Source of the DNA: Crambe crambe
Taxonomy: Eukaryota; Porifera; Demospongiae; Poecilosclerida; Crambeidae
NCBI GenBank assembly: GCA_963924555.1
Contig: OZ004584.1
Location: 2,913,001 to 2,977,000, forward strand
DNA length: 64,000 nucleotides
Direction: 5' to 3'
The notes below the pieces were generated by a model. It was not told where the DNA came from. It made no database searches and saw only the letters and a program-made list of their open reading frames with translations. A program made the translations under genes and the position numbers. This document shows positions 1 through 13,978 of the stretch, in pieces (within the stretch, counting starts at the first letter, position 1; each line of letters opens with the position of its first letter).

Positions 1-485
1 TGCAGCTCTGGAATCGCCATGCTGGTTAATATCTACTGGTATTCCATCACAAAAGGGAGGATTTGATAACACAGGCTCTTCCCAAAGCCAGTAGCCACAT
101 TAATACTTCATAAACGACAAACACTGCTCATCCTTCAAGGAGAGATCACTGCAGCCTAACCTTCCAAGTCCATACTGGCCAGCTTATTCAAAACTAATGC
201 TGAATATGCAGCCATTGTTGATATTAATAATAACATCATTTGTTTGATAGAATGAACCGAAGAATTATGAATTCACAGATATCTGTGAAAAACCTGAGCA
301 TGCGCAGTCAGTGTGTACCAGGCTCTCTTTCTTCCCCTCCCCCTTCCATGTACACATGAGAGCCTGGGGACAAGGCTAATGCCCACATGGCTAAATAGCT
401 AGAGCACTAGTTCCTGAGTGTATTTGAGTAGATAGTAAGGACTCCAGGTAAATTCTTACTACAAACCATTGCACAATAATGATGT
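1..485. other. 3' flank of sacsin-like gene A
   Basis: No gene is seen here. From about 372 to 485 the sequence is the counterpart of 25314-25436 downstream of gene B (shared pieces include 'tgcccacatgg' and 'gagcactagttcct'), so the duplicated unit extends past the stop codon. The first 370 bases have no recognisable counterpart in the window. Confidence 0.6.
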
Positions 486-3400
486 CTATTTTGTGCTTAT
501 ACGTATACCTGAACTTGTAGCCGATTTCAATGAAGAAATGAATCTTTGTTTTGGTAGTATGTTGATGTCCCCCAGCAAATTCTTCAGCTTCTTCAGATCC
601 TTTAGCTTCAATATGAAGTCGTGTACAGCTTTAAATGCTTCAGCAGCATCACCTGATTGGTGAACAACTGCTGGAGCGCACGGAGGATTGTGGAAATGAG
701 GATAGCGACTCTTGCTCTGGTATTCATTGACGACCATTACACTCACCTCGCATGCTTTCTTGAGTTCATCAGAGCAATATTTTGAGCATTTTATCTCCTT
801 CAATAAAATCATTAAGTTGTTACAATCTAACAAATGTGAGCCAAGGTCCTTATATAAGAAGGCAAACAGAACTCCCTTTAAACACTTCTCAACGACTTCA
901 TGGCATAGAAAACAAATCAATGCAGGGAATTGGAACTCCCTAGATCCACCATATTCAACACACTCTGGTTGATCATCTTCTCTGCTTGATACTAGTGCCT
1001 TTGCAGCTTTATAATCTACTTTGGCCTGCTCCAACCAAGCACGTGCTTTGTCCATACATGTTTCAGGCTCACGCTCAGTGGCAACTGTGGCCTGTTTGAA
1101 TCGTGGTAGAGGCTGAGGTATATTTCTGTAATTTGGACGTGACGGAAAGCGAGGTTGCCGATTTGTTTTGAACCTGTTGTACACTGAATTAGCTGATGGA
1201 GGGACACTTGGCTTTGGCTGAATTTTAGGACTTGGATTACCAGGGGCCGTAATATGTGCACTTGCTTGACTATGAATGCTACTGGATGACTGAATTTGTG
1301 CACTTGGATTTTTTGAACTACTAGGACCCATACTCTGCACACTGGCTCCACTCGAAGTAGTGCTTTGAGTAGTGCTTGCATGAACCTGACTATTACCCAT
1401 ACTCTGCACACTAACTCCAGTGCTTTGTGTGGTGCTTGCATGAACCTGACTGTTACCACCATGAAGGAAGTACCTGGAGTAGTCCAATGCTTCTTCCTCT
1501 TCTTCACTATCAGCCTCCTTACTGCTTGTAATGTTATCATCACGTACAGCATCTTCTTCAGAGCCCTCAGCCTCACTGGCAGAATCATCTGACTGATCTG
1601 AAGAATTCAATGTCAGTCTTTTCATCTTATCACATAAGTGCTCAAGCTTTTCATAGAGAATGGAGTCTTCATGGATTATACTGCATGGCAGATCCACATT
1701 TGCAGCATAGTTGAGGATCTCAAAAACTGATTGTTTAAAGAGTTCCTTGGAAACTTTCTTGACTATGAGATGGTAATGAAGATGGCTGATGAGGCGCATG
1801 TGCATCATTGACACTTGCAGGCCGGAATATTTGAAAGTACTTGGTGAAGTGTAGACTTCTTTGAGCCAACGTTTTATGGAATTAACAGGAACTGGAGCTA
1901 ATATGACAGGAGTGGAAAATGGTAGTGGCGTGTCCTTCATTAAAGACATCCTTTGAGGCTTGGTGAGTATTTTGAACAGCTCTAATGGGGAAACACAAAA
2001 AGATTCTTGATTAGCTCTGCTTCCATTTTCAAGCTCTGAAGTAGCAGGTTCTAAATTTTCCTTTTCACTAGTTGAGCTTCTGGCTACTTCATGAATTAAG
2101 CAACTGGCATCATCAGATATTAAGCTAGGAGCTTCATCAGCTGAACTACTGGCTTCATCAATTGAGCTGGTAGCTTCTTCAACAGCTAAGCTACTGCCTT
2201 CTTCATCAACTGAGCTACTACCTTCTTCATCAGCTGAGCTATTGGCTTCTTCATCAGCTGAGCTACTGCCTTCTTCATCGCCTTCATCAGCTGAGCTACT
2301 GCCTTCTTCATCAGCTGAGCTACTGCCTTCTTCATCAGCTGAGCTACTGCCTTCTTCATCAGCTATGTTACTGACTATAACCTCAGGACTTTCATTTTTA
2401 CTTTTCTCTTTCACTGAACAAGTTGTGATCTTTATCAACTTTTCTGTTGGTAATGACTTCAGCACGTTATCACGAGTTTCTACCACTTCAGCAAAAATTA
2501 AAGATCCATCAGGTGAATAGTACTTCACTTTCTCTCCTTGTCTAAAGTTCATGCTGATCAGAATGTCGTAATCCTGGAGTGTAGATAAGCATGAGATTGA
2601 GCCAATTTGATGAGAAGTATCTGCTCTTTCTTGTGACTCTGAATATTCAGGAACTTTGTTGAGAGTGAGAACACTATGTATTTGTTCTGGATCACACTCG
2701 AATAAGGTTGCAATATCTTGCTCACTTTTAATGACATTTGCAAGAAATATGCTGATTTCTTTTGACAAGTGCTTGAGCAATAACTTGATGTCAAACATGT
2801 CAGAAGTATGAGGTGAAATATATATAAGTCCCTCATCTTGACAGAGTTTGCAGGTCCTTGCTTTATCTTCACTTCCTGGTATATCCATCCCATCTCTGCG
2901 CAGTACAATCTCCAATCCTACTTGCAAGCAATACACTTCAAACTTTCCAAGCTCGGCAACTTTATCTTTGAACTCCTTTGGAGGAATAGAGAGATGTGTT
3001 GCATGATAAATTCTGCAGAGACCCTCAGCAAATTCAAGAGATTCTAATGTATTTTGGATTTTGTCGGCAAAGATGCATCTTGGATTTTGATTCTGCTGCC
3101 TATGCAGAGCTTCATCATTGCAGTGCACATCAGGTGACTTGCAATTTGAATGAACTTCCTCTTTTACTACTTCACTCAAAAAGCGAACATTCAGTGATCG
3201 TGGTGGCATTCTTTGTCCTTTCCCATCTGCCTCTGGAAGTTGTAAATACTTGTAATCATCACATTGCTTCATTTTTTCAGCATACCAAGGAGCATCATTA
3301 TATATCAGATCTTCCACTGGAAGTAGTTCATAAGATTGACTCAGCAGAGGGCCACTGAAGCTCTTTTCAATGGATGGACATTGTCGCTCACATCTGATGA

Positions 3401-6400
3401 GTTCATTATAGGCACACTCAGCAACTTTCCGGAATGAGTCATTGGGATCATCTAGTTTTCCTTCAGTAGCTTCACAAATGTCTTTCAGAATCTTTGCAAA
3501 GTCTTGTGCATTCAATTGCTCTCTGATGCTTAAGGTTCTGACCAAGTGGGTAAACTGGGCTATTTTAGGTGGTAATTTGTAACAGAAAGGCTCCAAACAC
3601 TGGGAATTAGGGAAGTTTGAAACCACTTGAGAGGGAGTTAATAACTTCACAGCCAAATCATCTTCTATGATGGCAATGCATGCACATTCCCTTAAGCACT
3701 TTAAACTTTCATGTTCCTTGTTGAATTTCTCTATGCATGCATAATGAGAAATGAAAAGGTCATTAATCCTTTTAATCATTTCTTTATGCTCTGAAACTAT
3801 TGTCCATGAAATTCTTTTTGTTACTTCACATAAACTTTGTAAGTGCTTCAAAACTGTGTCCAGCTGTAGGGGCATTTCAACTTTGAGAGCTTTTCTTACT
3901 TTGGAATGGGAAATAATCTCATTACACTTTGAAGGCAAAACAGAGCGATGAAGGAAAGCATGGTCTGCTTCTTGAAAAGGCACTGATTTCTCAAAACTCA
4001 AAAACATATTCAATGAACTTGAATTGGCGAAATTCTTGGCAATGTATTTTCTAAAGAAGTTATCTTCATGTCTATACATAAATTGCACAGATGAAATGTT
4101 TTTTAATAAACTGATAAATTCAGGGTCGTCCTTAGTAGCATTTTTGACTATCTTTATCAGTTCATCAAGCAGCAGTTCTGCATGGATTTTGCTTTTCAAT
4201 AATGGTAAACTGTCACTCTGCTTAGAAAATCTGATGGCTTGTTCAGACCATTCCGACATTGTCACAGCACAGTGAAGGCCTAGTTCAGTCAAAAATTTTA
4301 ACCTTTGATCAGTCTGCCACTCTTTTGAAGGAAGTTTATCCTCCCTAAATGCCTGGAAAAATTCATGTCTTGGATCATAAAGCTCATTCACAAGAACTAA
4401 TTTTTGGTCATTTTCCAAAAAGGGAATAGTTTTGAGAGTCTCTATTACATCCTCACTCTTAAAATTAGATTGAATGAAATCTATATGAGACAAGATCTGT
4501 TCTAGTTTCATTCTTGATATGCTTGGCAAGATGAACTTCTTATACACCTCCATGGCATTGAGTAATGCTTTGGAATAATTGGGTATCACAAGTTGATAAA
4601 ACTTCTTTGTATGGTCATCAGGTTCTTTCAGGAATGATACAGTTGACTGCACTGCTTCAACACCATCAATAGGCACATTTGAGGGAAATATAATAACCTC
4701 CTCCTTATCTGCCAAAGCAATGTAAGTAGAGCTGCACGCACATTTAAATAGCTTAAGTTTTCGTAGTCGTTTGATCAACTCTAGTGTGGGAGCATCCTTC
4801 CTAATCAGGAACAGGTTTTGTATGATCAGATGAACTTCATCAAAAGTGAGATCAGAATCACAGTTAGGAGGATCATCGAGTTCTAAGCAAGGAAGTAAAT
4901 CTTCTAAGCTAGAAATGGTTAAATTGAATCCATTGTTTACAGTCGAGATTGTATTATCAAGTTTAGCATATCCTAGCTTTTGTAGTAGATCCAAAAGAAC
5001 TGGTATTTTATTATTTCCAATGACTAACTTTGACAGACATATTGGATACAACATACCATTATCAGCTGGAAGGATTGCCTTATTTTGAAAATGTGAAAAA
5101 AATTTTTTGCTAAATTTTTTTACTCCACTCATTTTGTGCAGATATAACCATAGATGAGAAATAATTTCATCCAACTTCTTATCACGTTTAAGAGGCATGA
5201 CAGAATTAAGTAATCCAATACTGTTAGCAACTTCATGCAGAGGAGGGTCCACGATAATATCACCGTCAATCAGTATTTGTCCTACAGCTGATTTTTCTAG
5301 TGTATCATCAACAATTAAATTCAAGGAATTAGGAAAAAGTGATAGGTACTTGGAATGAAATAGATATCCCTCTCTTTGAAGTTTTCCATCGGCAGATAAA
5401 AGTAGAGGAATATCTAAGAGAATGCCACACACTTCTTTTGATGGTATCCCTTTAAGGCAAAAACTTAGCAAAGCTTGAATATGTTCCTTGATCACAGTAA
5501 GATTGTCTGTTATTCTCAAGAGTTTATAGACCTTATTTTGGTCAAGTAAACATTTCTGGCAGAAGGATTCATCAACTGATTGAAAGCCAACAAATACATG
5601 GTGAGGAGCCACAGTAATCTGCATTCCAAGAGTTGATAAAATTTTTATGATCTCAGGAGAAGGCACAATGCGCACATCATTGCGATTGTCGTGTGGCATC
5701 GGAAACAAAGATCTATTTATGTTATTCCAGTCCATTTTTTGACCTTCACATAAACAAATACGAGGGTTTAATTCCAACATCTGCCGGTAAAATAACTTTG
5801 ACACATTCAAATCACTCAGTTCACCCTTTTCCTTGTCTTTATCAGGAAAAAGAGTATACAAATACTCCTTTAACTTTGGTGCTGGTATCTCTGGATCAGA
5901 GATAATTAATTCTTTAGCATTAATAATGAGTTGGGTATAAGCAGGTACCACAATATTTTGGATCAACTCTTGATTCCAACCCTTACAATCTCCACTTTTC
6001 CCACTCTCCAAATGTTTTCTGGAGTCGTCAATTGCAAAGTGTCCATTGATATGAACAGGTAAGTGGCTATCAATTGGTAGTGGTAGATAACAGAACACTT
6101 TATAATCATACTCCCTTGGCTGACGCAGAGTAGCCACACCACCCACTGCTCTGAGTTTTGTTCGGGAAGCTTTCTCCAATTGCTGCTCAGTAAATGAACC
6201 ATGTGTAATTTTCTGTACCAACCAAGTATCTCTAACCTCTTTCTTTGTGGAAGGATCATCTGATTCAGCAGATACCTGAAGAATTTCAATCTCATGAAAA
6301 ATAGAACGAGAAACAGGGCCATGGGAGTCAACAAAATTTTCATACTTGCAGTCATACCTTGAGGGTATTTTGGAAAATGTACTAAAATAGTGTTCACATT

Positions 6401-9400
6401 TTCCATCTTTACCGATCTCAAAAGCAGATATACTTGTGATATGGTTGAGGAATAATAACATGTCCTGTGAGGAATCTTTTAATTGGGAAAATAGTTCTAT
6501 AATATAATCTGGCTCAAAGTTGTTATCACTGATAATAACCTTTGGCTTTTCTTGTGTTCTGTTAAGTGGTAACCGAAATACAACGTATCCTTTATCATTA
6601 ATATTGTCAAACACTCTTGATTCAACTTCTGAGAACATAGACAAGGATTCATGCAGATAGGGCTTGAATTGATCATTGAAATCATCCAAACTCCTTCCAC
6701 TCAGCTTCCACCTTCGTCCTGGACCCTTTCTAGTTGAAGTTGCTACAAATGACAATGTTGGATCCAACACACAGAGATTTTCAGGGACACCTCCGACATC
6801 GTATGACAGAAAACTAGGACAATCGCTCACATGATAAGCCACATTGAATCCTATTCCGAATTTACCAATCGCTTCATTCGACTCTCTCTTGGCTCCTTTT
6901 CCCAATTCAGATAAACCTTTGATATCCTCTTCACTGAATTTTCTGTTATTTACAATACAGAGTGAAGGCACATGCTGTAGAGATTTCCACTTCTTATTGT
7001 CACAGAGCAAATTTCTATCTGGGTAATCGATGCGGTGATCCAGTATGAATGCTATTTCTGATGCATGCGCATCATCTGCATTCTGGATGAATTCTTGAAA
7101 TATAGAAACATCTGGTGGATATGCCTTCAGAATTCCACTCAGTCTATCACAGAGTTTTTCATACTGTCCATAATCAGATCCGTGCATGAAGTCATTGTCC
7201 TCAAGTTCCTGCAGAACAACATCCAGAAGTGAGTGGACGCCCAATGTCCTTGCCACTTCACTGGATATAGACTCATGGACATAAAACCCAGAGCCTTTAC
7301 TGAAACGTTCTTGATATGCAGATAGCTTTTTTATCCACTCGTTCTGTAAATTATCACAAGCCAGAAGAGAGCATGGACGCATTATACTGTTTTCATCTGG
7401 GAGATATATTTCTCCTGAAGGTTGGAGCCTCTTTTTGTGTGAAATGTGAATCTTTTGAGCAATTCCAACGACAAAATCTAAAATCTCTTTTGATAGAGGA
7501 TTAGGTGTGTGATCATTATTAACAGCTGTTAGTGACTTTAACATCATATCCAGTGTCAACTCATCCTTTACTTCAAAAATTTTGAAAAATAAGATTTCCA
7601 AAGATGTATATGAAGATGGTAATTCTATTACATATGGACTACATTTGACTGGTGCATGCTTCACAACATTTTCTGCCAGTCTAAATGCTCCATCTATCCA
7701 GATGGGACAGTTAAGTTGTCGTAATTCAGTTACCAGGAGAGAATTTTGTAAAGAGCTATCATCTCTCTGAAGTAGTTTAAGTTTCAAATCAAGAAATTTA
7801 TAAATCTCTAACATGGTTTCATCAAGAAATTCCTTTGTGTCCTTACTGACTTCTTTTCCAGAAATGGCACTAATCAGATTCCTTAAATGCTTCAGAACTA
7901 CCTCATCACTGACTTTCATTCGAATGCCTAAAATATCCACGCCAGGCCTTTGCTGCACTGTCTTGAATTCTGTAAACACCAAGAATTTCCTGTCATCGGA
8001 ATAAACTTCAGTAGGACAGGCTAGCTCATGATCTTTTCCAATCCACGGTAAATCGATATTTGGTGGTTTTTTACATACAGGCAGAAACGGAATGTGGTGT
8101 ATTTGTTTTAATTGTTCTCTCTCTTTAGTATCCGCAAATCTGTATGCAGTCTCTATGTACTCCATTATATAGTCTGAACGTTCCACTGCAGTTTCATGAC
8201 TGGCAAGTGAAGCAACAGATTGAACTCGATCTTCCAATTTTTCCATCGATAGTTTATGATAACTCATCCCAAGAGATTTGAGATTATCTTGAGCTGATAG
8301 TGACTTCATAATTTCATCGATGGGAAACCTGCCTTCACTAACATCATACAATTTGGCTAGAGATGATTTAGGGTCGATCAAAGCATCAATAAGCATGTAC
8401 TCTGAATTCATCTCACAAGGAATACAAGGGTGAGATTTCAGTAGTTCCTTTGCCCAATTATATTTCCCATGAGAATACTGGGGTATGTGCTGCTGTAATA
8501 AAAATATCAAGTTTAATTTCCAACTGTCCTTGTATTCTGCTTGCCCTATCAGTGGGAATAAGACTTCACCGATAAATCTTTCATAATCATAGAGGGCATT
8601 TCGGAACTTAATGGACTCTTCTAATAGAGAAACGACACAGTCAGGTAGCTTGATGACTAGATTGTAGCATCGTCTAAGCATGACATCTTCTGCACTGCAT
8701 CTAATCTTGTCATCTCTAAAACCAAGATGAATTCTATCCAAGAAAAGAGAACAATTTTGTGGAGATATCCAGTGACCACCTTTAACTTCTGACCAAAGTA
8801 GCTTTTTGCTGCTTTCAGGAAGTGAAGCTTTTATAGCTTGAATAAAGCAAGGACCAATACTGTTGGGTACACCGGACTCAAAGGACCACAGTTTGTAATA
8901 GCTTTCCAAGAAGCCACTTTTGTCCGTCTCGTTGTATGAACTCAGTTTACAACTGAGTTCTTGAAGAACACTGATGTAGACTTGACTGAGCATGTGTTCT
9001 GCAAGCAAGCGATTCCACCGTGTGCCAAAGGAATCGTCATCAGTGAGAGTAACACTTCGCCTGTCACTGCTTACATTAAAGAAACCATTCACGTGAAAAC
9101 CAAGCCCAGTGGAGATGGGTAGAGGTAAAAAGCAGAATACCTTACCATTAACTTTTTCAGGACGGCGATCGGCATTAGTTTTGTCATTGACTGGTAATGC
9201 TATCTCAGTGAAAGGCACCAAACCTCTGGCATCACTACTGCTGAGCAAAGACTGATATTCCACTGGTCCCCCAACAGCTGAGCATATGATCCAATGAGAG
9301 GTGGTTTCTTTTTGATCAGATTGAATGTGCAAATTGCAAGTTGAACTACAGGTCTTCAAATCATCAACTTGTATGGGTATTGAGAGTAAATCAATCCGCT

Positions 9401-12400
9401 CCATGCATGAAGAGCCACTGGTATCTTTCTTAATAGAGAATTTCATTACAGGTGTATGCAAATCAGAAGAAATTTCATACAATGATATGGATTTGATATA
9501 CTTTTGAAAGAGAATGAGCTCATTTGCACTATTCTTGAAGGAAGATATCAGTTTATCCACTTCCTTATGGCCATATATTTTGTTAGAAATTTCACTAGAC
9601 TTGCTGGTCTGGCTGTTACGAAAGGGAAAGCGAAATAACGTCCCAGCATATCCTTCACCTTTCAAGTTGAAAACATCACATCCAAATATGTCTTTATAAG
9701 GTGCAAACTGATCCTTATAATGAATCAAATCTTCTCTGCTCTTTACTAGGTCGATCCTGATGCCAGGCTGCTGCGCCGACACTCTGTCACCAAGATAGGT
9801 TGTGTGAGGATCAAAGATCACAAAGTATTTTCCAGTAATGAAACTTGGAAGGTCACTTAAACGGTATGTAGCACAAAATCCAACACCAAATCGACCAGTC
9901 TTCATTGGGTTATCCTTTTTCGTTTCCCCTGCCACTTTGAGGATATTCTTCAAATCTTCTTCTGAAAACTTTGAATCATTATAGGCGAGAAGGGCAGGAC
10001 CTTGCCACTCTTTGAGTTCATCTGTGAAGATAGATTCATCTGGATGTTTTCTCCAGTCTATGAGAAATCGGATTTCAGAAGCACATGCATCATCAGCATT
10101 TTGAATCAACTCCTTGAAAATGTCAATACTACCTTCATACACTTGAACAATCCGATTAATTCTATTGGTGATTCTCTCATGCTGACCGGACATGGTGTAC
10201 TCTATTTGGAGTTTCTGGGAAGGGGCTATGAGCTGACTAAAAGGCTTGACATGGAAATAGCTTGCAATAGCAGCTGTGATTTTTTTGGAGTTCACGAAAT
10301 CTAATGTTTGAGTTTTTGATTTGGAAGATCGTGAGGCAGAGAGCCAATTTTTGTCTTCGTAAAAACAAGAATGAGCTAGTTTCAGTTGATTGTGCTCAGT
10401 AGGCATCAATACCCTGTTGTTACTGTTGTCAAATTGGCTGTTATAGAGCCAGTAGATAATCATGACACTCATTTCCAGCTCACTTGAGTTCAGTTGTCGT
10501 TCTTTACTTGTGGTAGTTTTCTGAATCTCATTGAGAACCATAATTGCATGCTTTTCATTAAAGGTCGGCTTGACATCCCAAAGGTCCTTTTTTGCTCCCT
10601 GAAACTTCAGCTCGTAAATATATGGCTCCATAGTAAAGGGTACTTTTGAAATGACTTTACTGCAGTCAATGAACTGAGAGGGAGAGGTGACTGAGTCTGA
10701 ATACCACCATACTTTGCTTAATTCTTCATTTGACTTTTCTCGAGACAAGAATGAGTAAATCAGTCCAACCATCTCATTAATGATAAGAACTTCTGCAGTT
10801 TTGATACGGAGTGACTCGACATGACTCAAATGCTTCCTGACATCGGAGTTTGCAATTTGATGAAAATGTTTACATCCTGTGATCATGTCATACTCTTTGG
10901 ACAGTATAGGAACAACAGATCCCACAAGGCTTGGTGTGTCCTCAGTCCACATGACTAGCTCTGAAATGGAAAATAACTTGTTGCTCTTTGTCCCACCAAA
11001 CCACATCAACTTTGCAGGGTACTTCTTTGGTCGATCACATGCAACCAGAAACGGAATTTTTGATAGTTTTGTCATTTGTGAATCCAGAAGTGGTGAATTT
11101 CTTGAGATTATAATTTCCAAAATCAACTTACTTCTCATCATTATAGCATCTGCTCCAATTGAAGCCCGCTGTATCGAGTGCATGCTCTCAGTCAATAGTT
11201 CATTCAACTCTCTGCTGTCTTTAGATATATTTTCCCAACATTTTAGTCCCATTCTCTTCAATACAGGAAGGAAGTACTTAGTTCCTGGTGTAAAGCTAGA
11301 TAAATTATCAAGGAGTACCTTGAAATTTCCATCTTCAAAGTTGTATAACTCCACAGGCTTCTTGTAGCAATCATCTTCAGTTCTTATGATACTTTGTTGA
11401 CTGCAGTACTTGATTATAGGGCCATACGATTTTTTTTTTTGCAACAATTGAGAAAAAATCCAAATCAACAGTTTATCACCTTCAGAAGCATTGCCGGTTT
11501 TTATGAGTTTTTTGGCATGAGGGATCAAATGATCGATACAGAAATTAGGAAATGATATGTGTTCCGTTCCCAAGTTTTGTATAAACTTCACTGTCCGTGT
11601 ATCAGAGGAGTGCAATATTCCAGGTGGATAGCACAACCCTGATTTAAGCATGATTTTAGCAGGAGGAAGATATGGCTGTGGAGAACCATTGAGAGCAAGA
11701 TACTTGATAGGGGATGGATTGACACCCTCAAGAAAAAGTGGAAAAGTTCTAAGGATGTGCTTTTTCCCATATAACATTTTTCCCTGACATAAATAGGAAC
11801 GAAGCAAATCCTTCTCTGAGTTTATTAGCATGTCAATTTTTGCATGATTTCTGTTCAAATGCTCTATTAGGAATTCCTGGGTGACTTCTGGAAAAAAAGA
11901 ACTGGTTAATGAGCCATCAACCACGACTATTCCAAGGTTAACGAAGAGGGAATGCCAACTAGTCTTGTCATGATTGCTTTCCTTGGGATTACGACGAAAG
12001 ATGTCATCTTTTGTGTCACTGAATTTAAACAGAGTTATTTCATTAGTGTTAGCAGAGGATCTTTGAGGCACAACTGGTAACCCTACAAGCTTGTCGACAC
12101 TGATATTATGTTCAGTGATCCATTTCCACACTTTCTTCAACCACAGTTTATCTGGATGATCACCTCTGCCTGGATACCACAAAGAGCTGTTCCTTTGACG
12201 ATACTGAGGTAACCATTTGGCAATCGAATCAGACAACAATTTGCAAACTGTATTAGGACAAACAATTGATGTTGAGAATAATATGTCACTTTTGACAATT
12301 TCAGCCATGATTTTTTCCAAAGGTGGAGGCATGGAAGTATCAATGAGCGAATTGTCAATACCAGGAAGGAAATCAAGGCAAAATTTCAATGGAGAGAGGA

Positions 12401-13978
12401 AAAAATACTTTGGACTCACCTCATTGAAACAACAATAAGAACCATCTCTTAAAGGCAGTAAAGGGAGATTAAGGATGTCATAGTCACTAAATGTAGCTTG
12501 CCTCACATCCTGAAAGATGTATGTAAGAATTGCATACACTTCTTCTTTCTCTGTCAGTTTGGTATCACGTGGAAAGTTTCTTCTCAATATTTTTGGGGTG
12601 ATTCGTCTTTCTTCAACGATATTATGAAGTTTGTCCACTTTCATAATCGTATGGTGAATATTCTCTGGTAGAAAGACAATAGGTAATCCTTGATCCAAGA
12701 GAATTTTAATAGCAATATCAGGACAGCTGTTATCAATGAAGTAAGCTGATGTAAAACTTACCCATTTTCCACCACATGCAGATGTCCATAATATTTCAAA
12801 GTCTCTCATATACGAAAACATGCCATCATTTTCCAGCAATCCAGACCATATAGGCAGGTTCTGCACTTCTTTATGTATCGGCCAAGAAGAGTACGGGTCT
12901 GTCAATTCTTTAGTTGCCTCACTAACGTTGTTAGGAGAATCATGGTACTCAAAAAGAGATGAACGACAGGATAAAAATAAGGAATAAGCTGGAATTATGA
13001 TCTTACGAAAGAGATGCTGGTTCCATAGTGCTTCTTTGCCCTTCTCATCATGTCCTGGCCACTTGATGCTGCGACGATTTTTTGATACTGCGAAGTAACC
13101 ATGAATGTTAATTGGCAAAGCTGTGCAGATGGGAAGAGGCAGAAAGCAGAAGGCTTGCCCACTCTTTGATAAACATGTATCAACTTGTGACCATGGCAAT
13201 GACACTTTAGGGGTTTTGCATCTGCTCAATAAGCCTCTTAATACTTTAAGTAAGCTCTCACTGGGTAGGAAGTGTTCAGAGTCATAATGAACATTGTGCA
13301 CATCAACTGGTTGAGGGATTTCAGCTGCTATTCCAATCCAAGGTAAAATGGATAAATCTCTACTAAGTTCAATGATATCCGCATCACTACTGCCAATGAC
13401 ATTCATTATTAACCAGTTGTACTTTTCTTTAACGATATCATCAGTGAAAGGGTCAAAAGTGTTTGTTTTAATAGCAGCACTATAAAGCTGAATGAATGGA
13501 GGTGAACCATGTTGTGCATGTTCCTTAGCCTTCTTATGACATAAATCTTTCTCTGAATGCAACTTTTGTGCATTTTTAACTTTAACTTCAAAAAGCTGAG
13601 TGGGCTCATTTGTGACTTCATCCATATCATAAAGGGAAACCTTAACTACATTCTTTAGGAAAAGAAGCATAGATCGAGCTTCGCACTTCAGTGACTCGTA
13701 ATGAGCTTCCTTGATTTGATTGATAGTGTGAAAACTGGTGGATATCTTGGATCCACTATTCGGCTGACGAAGAGGAAATCGGAAGAGAGTACCTTCGTAT
13801 TTCGGCTTATCTTTGTCAACGTCAAATATTCCATGAAAAGTAGATATATGTCCTTCATACTTGAAGACATCCTTTATCTTCTTCTTTACTCCAGCTGGTG
13901 ATGTTTCCTTCGTATTGACAGTCGTTCGATGAGGGTCAATGAAGCCAATATACCTGTCACTTAATACAAGAGGGAGAT
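486..13978 (-). CDS. Exon 3 of sacsin-like gene A (giant terminal exon)
   Basis: A single 13.5-kb exon with no interruption. The acceptor 'tttgcag' lies just above 13978. It encodes the rest of the first ATPase module, the two other modules, the long linker regions and the C-terminal HEPN domain, and ends in TAG at 486-488. A giant uninterrupted exon carrying most of the protein is also the known layout of vertebrate sacsin. Confidence 0.93.

Noticed and set aside
1016..1588. 190-codon minus-strand frame overlapping the sacsin C-terminus
   Set aside because: It is a shifted reading of the conserved sacsin exon, mirrored in copy B (26210-26722); no start logic or domain.
10020..10060. HPD tripeptide in the sacsin proteins (WRKHPDES)
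   Set aside because: It lies inside the second ATPase module, not in a J-domain context, so it is not evidence for DnaJ.
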